Below are positions 58,023 through 64,000 of a DNA stretch of 64,000 nt, in pieces. The stretch comes from Diplosphaera chodatii (lineage: Eukaryota; Chlorophyta; Trebouxiophyceae; Prasiolales; Stichococcaceae). The translations under genes and the position numbers were made by a program. The notes beneath the pieces are model-generated. The model was not told the DNA's origin. It ran no database searches and saw nothing but the letters and a program-made list of their open reading frames with translations. How positions within the stretch are numbered: position 1 is the first letter of the stretch; each line of letters opens with the position of its first letter. The stretch covers positions 248,001-312,000 of the forward strand of contig JAALGY010000038.1 in NCBI GenBank assembly GCA_032358165.1. The letters are read 5' to 3'.

Positions 58023-60923
58023 ATGCCGGGCCCCAAAGGCTGGCGGCTCAGTAGGAGCTCGCTGCTGCGTCTCCTGGGACAGGCGGGGCAGAAGCCTGCC
58101 AACGCGAAGGAGCTCACGGACAGAGACCTGGAGCGCCTGGCGAGTAGGCACAGGCTGATTAGCACTGCCTCATTGCGCGACCTGCCGGATCAGGTCAGTG
58201 CTACAAGTCTGCACTCCCTCAGATCGTGTCAAGGGGACATCCTGTGCACCGTCGCAAAGCGCCGCCTGATCGCGGCGCTGGGGCCACTGAGCAGATCTCA
58301 AGAGCTCAACGTAGTGATCAAGGCCGCTCTCCATGTGTGCTGGCGAACCGAAGCCCCAACGCTGAGGTGATGCGCAGGTACTCACCAGCATCCTGCGCAT
58401 TGTCGCTTCAAACGACAAGCTCGGCTGCACGCGGACCACGAGGGGACCCAGCTCCCTCTTCGAGCTTGCGCGCGTGAACAAGCGGCTGGACCGGCTGCTG
58501 TGCAAGGTGCGCAACCATGCGATTGCAGAAGCGCAGAGATGGCGCATGCATGGGTTGTGTGCACAGCTGCTTGGTATACAGGCAGCAGCGCATAGGCAGG
58601 AGCAGCATCAGCATCAGATTCAGATTCGGAATGTGCGCTTTGCGCACGATGCTGTGAAGCCACGCACATCTGCACGTGTGTTGACTGACCCTTGCCCTAT
58701 CAGCCAAACCTGCACCCTGCAACAGAACAACCTGTGAAGTACTCAGCTGTGGTCCTGCAGGACTCGGACATCTGGCAGATCGCGTGGACAGCGTACCTGG
58801 AGCATGCCAAAATGACGGACGTCAGGGGCCACGCGAGCAGCAGGCTGTCGGCGCGCGACAAGCTGCGCTTGCTCTCATACTCAGGTGCGCATGTGCTGGC
58901 GTGAGGACTACCTTTAGCAGCTGCCGGACGTGAACACGTACTGCAGGCATTTCCTGCACCATACGAGCAGGACTGGGTGCATCTGCACAGGTCTCCTGCG
59001 CTTGCACTGCAGGCTGCCAGTTCTGCCACAACGAGAAGACCCGCAAGGTCTACTGGTATGCTCCTGCACACTGCTTCCGTTTGTCCTGCACACAAGACTA
59101 TGGGCCAGGCCCACACGCATTGCATCGTTGCAAGACCACGCAGAAGCCCCGTCGGGCTACTCATGAAGCGCTTGCTGCCCTGCGGCGTGGACAGGCCATT
59201 TGGCGTACGAATGTGCGACGTGTGCTTCGAGAAGCGGACCATGGATCATGGCAAGATGCGGGAGATGGGCGGCTGGTACCTGCCTGATGAATTCATGGCG
59301 GAGGCTCTGTGGGACCTGCCGACATACACCAAGTGAGCATGTTTGGTCAGGCATGCCTCCTGTCGACAACTTGGTTCATGAGATGCGACTTGTACTGTGA
59401 CGACCAGTTGTTGCTCAATCTGCCGGGATACGAACTTGTTCGCGATGCTCCAGAGCAGCAGGTCACAGTGTGCATGTGTCGCTTGGGTAGGGTGAAATAA
59501 TTCTCTGACATGAAAGTGTGGTGACAAATGCGGCTGCCGCACACTAGTGTTGCAGATGCTAAGCCCTGCCGCTTTAGTGCAATGCCTAGGGGCTGCCATC
59601 AAGCGCACCGCCTCGCCACGACGTTGCTGACACTGGTGCTGGGACTGTCTGCAGGAAGATGTACAACCCGCACTGGTTCCAGATCCCGGGCCTGACTGGG
59701 CCCCACTGGGAGAAGCACTACGTCTTCAAGCCGCAGCTGGCCGCGGTGCTTTGCAGCCATGCGGGGTGGGCGGTGATGAAGCGACTTGACGCTGATTTCC
59801 AGACCCCAGCCACGTGCGTCTGCTCATGCACACGATGCCATCTCGTATGTGCTGGTAGCAGCGTCTGAGAGGACCCTGCATCCATCCAAGGCATCCAAGC
59901 TGCATGCGGACTGGCGGCAGGTCAGTTTCAGTCATCTAGGCGTGAGTCCGTATGTAGGTTGCAGTGGTCCGGCATCTTGTCACCTTGTCGTGTGCAGAGG
60001 ACGTCATGCAAGCTTTGATGAGCTGCTCCAGCTTGGCGTGCATGAGTGATCAGTCTGTGCGCGCAGGGCCAAGCGCCGGAGCCACGTGGACTTCATCCAG
60101 ATTCCAGACAGCGACGATGACAGCGGGTTGCAGTACGACAGTGACGACCCGGCAGACTGGGCGCAGCGTGCTGTGCCGCAGCCATGGCATCAGGTGGAAA
60201 TGGACGTCACGAGCTTGCTTCTGCGCGTATGGGCTTGGATGAGCTGCGCATAACAGCGGATCTATCGTTCCAAGAGAAGCAGCTGCGGTGGTCAGGCAGA
60301 CCACCAAAGCGTGAAGTGCATGCTCATTATAGGATTTTAGCTGGCATGGAGCGACTGTGTTTTGCTATGACTGAAAAGTGTGCAGCCTTTCTGCACACTT
60401 GGCGTGGCAGCTGCGGCCACTCACGCCTTGGACTGCATATCCAGGCGCTGACCCCGCTGTGCTACCTGCGCAGGCAGGCACCATGGAGGAAGCGATGGCT
60501 GAGCTGGCGGCGCAGAACCTGCCGCATGACCAGGCCACGGAGGCAGCTGAAGGCATCGTGCATCGCTTCATGCCCGACGCCTTTGCAGCCCTGCAGCCGG
60601 CGGCGGCGGCGGGCCATCCAGTCTCCCTCCAGCCTCCAGCGCAGCCTGTTGCTGGGTGTCCAGCCAAGTCTTCAGCACATCCACGGCTCCCCTCAGCGGC
60701 GGCGACCCCGTCACGACCAGGCAGCGGTGCGGTGGCCACGCCCAGAAAGAGACCACAAGGGCAGGCAGCCGGCAGCCGGAAGCCGCCACATGCGCCTCTG
60801 AAGAGGCAGCGCACAGCCAGCCGGCTCGCTGCGCAGCGAGAAGCGTGTTTGGCTGCGGCGCTGGCTCGGTCGGCTGCAGGCAGCGGTGTGTCCGATGTGC
60901 TTGGCAACGGTGGCAGCAGCTGA
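58023..60923 (+). CDS. F-box protein with Cys-rich zinc-finger-like module
   Basis: Exons 58023-58193, 58378-58506, 58704-58884, 59013 to about 59049, about 59170-59332, 59655-59765, 60067-60226 and 60474-60923 (TGA). The F-box is at about residues 48-95: STASLRDLPDQVLTSILRIV, then SSLFELARVNKRLDRLL. Downstream, SYSGCQFCHNEKTRK and FGVRMCDVCFEKRTMDH form a paired CxxC module seen in other plant and fungal F-box proteins. A globular part with NPHWFQIPGLTGPHWEKHYV follows, then acidic DSDDDSGLQYDSDDP and a basic Ala/Pro-rich tail (TPRKRPQGQ, APLKRQR) that may be a nuclear signal. Family knowledge: F-box proteins present substrates to SCF ubiquitin ligases through SKP1. The target is unknown. 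The join between the two CxxC halves (near 59049-59170) is the least certain; a GT donor within AAG GTCTAC fits phase. Confidence 0.72.
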
Positions 60924-62020
60924 GCAGCACGTTCTTCACGGGTGGGCACGTCTGCTGCTGCTGCTGCTGCTGCTGTGATGCTCTCGATCGTATGAGCTGT
61001 GCCGAACACGGCAGCTGTTGAGATGGTATCACACATCAAAGGCTATCAGCACCTAGTGATGATGCCCCTTTTATGCACTTGAGGACAGGCATGCACTGGT
61101 TTACTTTGCTATTCTGCAGGCTGCAGCAGCGATCGCCACTCAAGGGGTGCTGCGCAAGGGCGCCGTGAGGGTGGCAGAGCAATTCAGAAAGGCGCAGGAT
61201 GTCTCCATGCTACCTGGATGCGATAGATAGGAGATCACCGTATGTTGGCAAAAGCGTGCACAGGGTGTTGTTCGATGACGGGACTACGGCGGCCTCAGCA
61301 TACACTGGCAGCTCGAATCTGACACAAGCGTCACATCTCATCAACGGCAGCCCCACAGTCTCGCACCATGCCAGTGGGTGCAGGGTCGATTAATCGTCAG
61401 GCGGGTAGTGCGTCGGAGGTTCAACTGGATCAGCATGCGTTGCTTGGAAACCTTTCAGTCAGGAACCTGTCAGCCAGGAACTTTTCAATTCATGCACATA
61501 CAGTCTGCAAGCTTCATTACGTGGTTTGAGATGCTTGAGCAAAGTTGCTAATATCAGGTGCCACTGTGTGCTATCTAGAGGTTGGACAACAGTGTTTGTT
61601 CGGTTGTGCACGCGGCCTTCGTGTCAATTGGCGTGACAGCATCTGCTAGCTGGCATGCAGCAGGCCTGGACACACGATGTCCCTGTCTGCCGGTGGTGAT
61701 CACAGGTCGGGGGCAAAAGCATATGTTGGCAGTTCTGGCGGCGGAAGCAGGATGCTGTGCAAGTGGTTGCTCACATGCACATGCTGATGATCTGCAGTCT
61801 TTACTGATGCGCGCGGTCCAGCATCCCTGCGTATCGCTGCCTTTCAACGAGCTGTTCATGTGCTTCAACCGGTCCGCTGCAAGGGGCATTGAGCAATGCT
61901 GATGGCTCTTCACCCCGCTGCTTGACCGTCTTCAGCTGTGCGCGCGTGACATACCACGCCCTCCTTAACAAGAAGTACACTACGACGCAGAGCCCATCAG
62001 CAGGCAACATAACCTGCACC
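60924..62020. other. Intergenic region between the two F-box genes
   Basis: 1.1 kb with no gene I can support. It contains the CTG microsatellite near its left end; an imperfect repeated GGAACCT phrase around 61447-61480 is the only other structure noticed. Confidence 0.4.
60952..60975. repeat. (CTG)8 microsatellite
   Basis: Eight perfect CTG triplets about 30 bases after the stop codon of the F-box gene, in its probable 3' untranslated region. Confidence 0.85.
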
Positions 62021-63870
62021 ATGGCGTCCGGCGATGCGCGGACGCAGAGCCCTGGCAGCGCACACCTTGCAGACATGCCGCTGGAGCTCGTCCAGCACAT
62101 CCTGAGCCTGATGCCAGCTGCGGCACGGTGAGGGATCAGACACTCAATTTCGCTTCATGCCTGATATTATGTACGTCAACTCTCAGCTGTACCATGTGAC
62201 GGTGCAGGTTGGCTGCGGCATCGACATGTCGGCGCCTGGCTGCCGCCGCGGCTGGGTCTGAGGTATCCGGCTCAGGAGCAATCAGCACCTGCTGGCGGAA
62301 CGTCGTTTTGCAGCCTCTGCAGCTGCGCGCACACGAAGTCGCAAGTTTGCTCACTTGGGCTGCACGGCGCTCACGAGACATACAGCGGCTGCGGCTGGTG
62401 GGCCCAATCTTGGTAGAATATGATGAGGTGCGGTCAAGAGCTGCTCAGATAGCTGCTGTCACTGTGGGTTCATGGTCACGGTTCGCTCGATGTGCATCAT
62501 GATGGTGCCTGGTGTCATCGCAGGGTGTGGGTGATGTGGGTATATCCTACATCCTTTTGGGCCTGCTGCATGCTGTGCGCACCCTGAGGATTGACAGCTT
62601 CGATGACGACAGCGGGGCTGCCGCTTCCGCGACCATGCTCACCAGTATGGCCTGGCGTCCAAGTACAGCCCGGCTCCAGCACCTAGCATTGCTTGAGCTC
62701 ACCCTGCCACCGGATGACGCGCAGCTAGTGCAAGCGATCCAGGCGCAGAGAGAGCTTGTGGTGAGCCAAGCCTGGCTGTCTTTCTTTTGCAGCGGCTCGT
62801 GCAACAACCTCATTGTCATTGCTGCAGCTGTTGCCGTTGATGCCGTGTGGCATTGCGCCTGCACAGGAGCTCAGGTTGAGCTTCAAGTCGGGCACGGCTG
62901 CTGCTTCAGCGGATGCCGCTTCGACCGTGCTGACAGCAGCAGCCAATTGCCGGCAGCTGCAGCAGCTGTATGTGAAGTCGCGGGACGGCAGAGGCCTGGG
63001 CATGCGCAGCATTCCCAGCAGCCTGGCGGCGCTAGAGTCCCTTATGAAGCTCGACTTGCGGGGCTGCGGCTTGGAGGGCACCCTGCAGCTGCCCCCCAAC
63101 CTGGTCAACCTGACATTGGACGACTACACCGCACACAAGCTGCCATTCAGCCTCAGCACGATGTCGTCCCTGACCCGGCTCATAGCCACATCTACTGCTG
63201 CGCCACCGCCGATGTGGCCGCACAATCTACATGTCCTCAGGGTACACTGATCAAATCTTGAGCGGTCTGCTGCCTGATGTGTTTTCGAGGACGGCGCTTG
63301 AAGAGTGCATCATGTCCATGCACACTCTCTCTTTATAGCATTGCTGTACACATGTGCACGGCCAACGCAGAGTGATGCCCATCTGCTGTGTACGTAATGT
63401 CACAGATTGATGGACACCGGTGGGATGCCGAAGATAATGAGCTCCTGGGTTCCCGGCTCACAAGCCTGGCGGCGGTCACAAGCTGGCTTACCTTCATTTG
63501 AAGAGCTGCAGCACCATGAGTACGTGACACTTTGCCTCGTGTTTCAAGATGCTTGCCCTTGGTTGCTGCATCTGATGCCTGCCTCAAACAGTCCTGCTGG
63601 GCCTGTGTTTTGGCTTGACACCCAGCAACCCTGAACTCCCTTACCTGGAAGTGGCAAGAATGGAGTGCTATGCGACCACACTTCAGCCGGCGTGACTGTT
63701 TGCCTACTTTCATGTAAGCAGGCGCCTGCATCAAAGAGCTGGACCTGGGCACCGCAAAATTGCCAGCGCTGAAGGGACTGGGCCTTGTGCACTGTGGATT
63801 GCTTACGGTGCCAGCCCTGGAGTGTCTTGGTCGCCTCAAGTCCCTGGATCTCTCAGACAACAACTTCACG
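62021..63870 (+). CDS. F-box/leucine-rich-repeat protein, 3' end outside window
   Basis: Exons 62021-62127, 62208-62427, 62524-62760 and 62867-63241 close in phase; a later LRR exon is at 63722-63870, joined perhaps through a short exon near 63406. The start MASGDARTQSPGS follows ACC and is soon followed by the F-box: LADMPLELVQHILSLMPAAA, then RLAAASTCRRLAAAA and CWRNVVLQPLQL. Then come leucine-rich segments: IQRLRLVGPILVEYDE, LQHLALLELTLPPDDAQL, LESLMKLDLRGCGLEGTL, LPPNLVNLTLDD and LGRLKSLDLSDNNFT. Family knowledge: F-box/LRR proteins are SCF ubiquitin ligase substrate receptors. If the frame is not spliced at 63241 it ends nine bases later (after VLRVH), giving a shorter protein; the LRR exon 480 bases on argues for continuation past the window edge. 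Confidence 0.72.
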
Positions 63871-64000
63871 GTGCGACACGCCTGTTGCCTATGCCGGACA
63901 ACCTGCATTAAAGGGACTCGACCCATGGAGACAGTCGATTAGCTGGGTTACACAACGGGCCATAGACGTGGTGCTTTCAGCAATTTGCTCCCCGGCGTCC

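Noticed and set aside
1..64000. CRISPR arrays, bacterial operons, rRNA or tRNA genes
   Set aside because: No regularly spaced identical short repeats other than the coding and 95-bp arrays, no ribosomal-RNA-like sequence and no tRNA cloverleaf noticed by eye; a tRNAscan/Infernal run would be decisive for small RNAs.

Overview
The window looks like nuclear DNA of a green alga, most likely a core chlorophyte. It is GC-rich, genes are split into many short exons with GT-AG introns, alanine and proline codons dominate, and the gene content is plant/algal: a NIN-like RWP-RK regulator, PGR5, an SLX9-type ribosome-assembly factor, an MPDU1/PQ-loop protein and hydroxyproline-rich secreted proteins. 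I cannot name the genus. I built gene models by hand, following reading-frame phase across introns. Models whose exon phases all close (HAT1, the NIN-like gene, the flavoprotein, PGR5, the multicopper oxidase, the DNA-binding protein, MPDU1) are much firmer than those of the alanine-rich genes.

Layout. 1-13.0 kb: three consecutive plus-strand genes for secreted alanine-rich proteins; the first two also carry long proline-rich blocks and Gly/Lys tails. 13.5-14.7 kb: a small secreted protein on the minus strand, not recognised. 16.1-19.9 kb (-): histone acetyltransferase HAT1, divergent from an SLX9-like gene (20.3-21.6 kb, +). 22.2-26.6 kb (-): a protein with a degenerate transposase-type zinc-binding domain, probably co-opted for DNA binding. 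27.1-30.0 kb (-): MPDU1-like PQ-loop membrane protein. 31.0-32.5 kb (+): signal-anchored PAN/Apple-like protein. 32.8-34.1 kb (-): BTB-like protein, with a 95-bp tandem repeat just upstream of its start codon. 34.4-35.2 kb (-): orphan ORF. 35.2-36.9 kb: gene-poor stretch. 36.9-43.1 kb (-): 20-exon multicopper oxidase. 43.9-49.3 kb (-): NIN-like/NIT2-like regulator, sharing a 0.6-kb divergent promoter with an FSP1/type-II NADH-dehydrogenase-like flavoprotein (49.9-53.0 kb, +). 53.6-55.2 kb (+): FHA protein, convergent with PGR5 (55.7-57.2 kb, -). 58.0-60.9 kb and 62.0 kb to the window edge (+): two F-box proteins, the second with leucine-rich repeats.

There is no operon logic. The functional themes are extracellular matrix (alanine/proline-rich cluster, PAN protein, multicopper oxidase), photosynthetic and redox control (PGR5, an FHA protein, the flavoprotein), nitrogen signalling (NIN-like protein), nuclear processes (HAT1, SLX9) and ubiquitin targeting (F-box pair). 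I saw no rRNA, tRNA, CRISPR array or intact mobile element. The best candidate for something undescribed is the alanine-rich secreted protein cluster at 1-13 kb.
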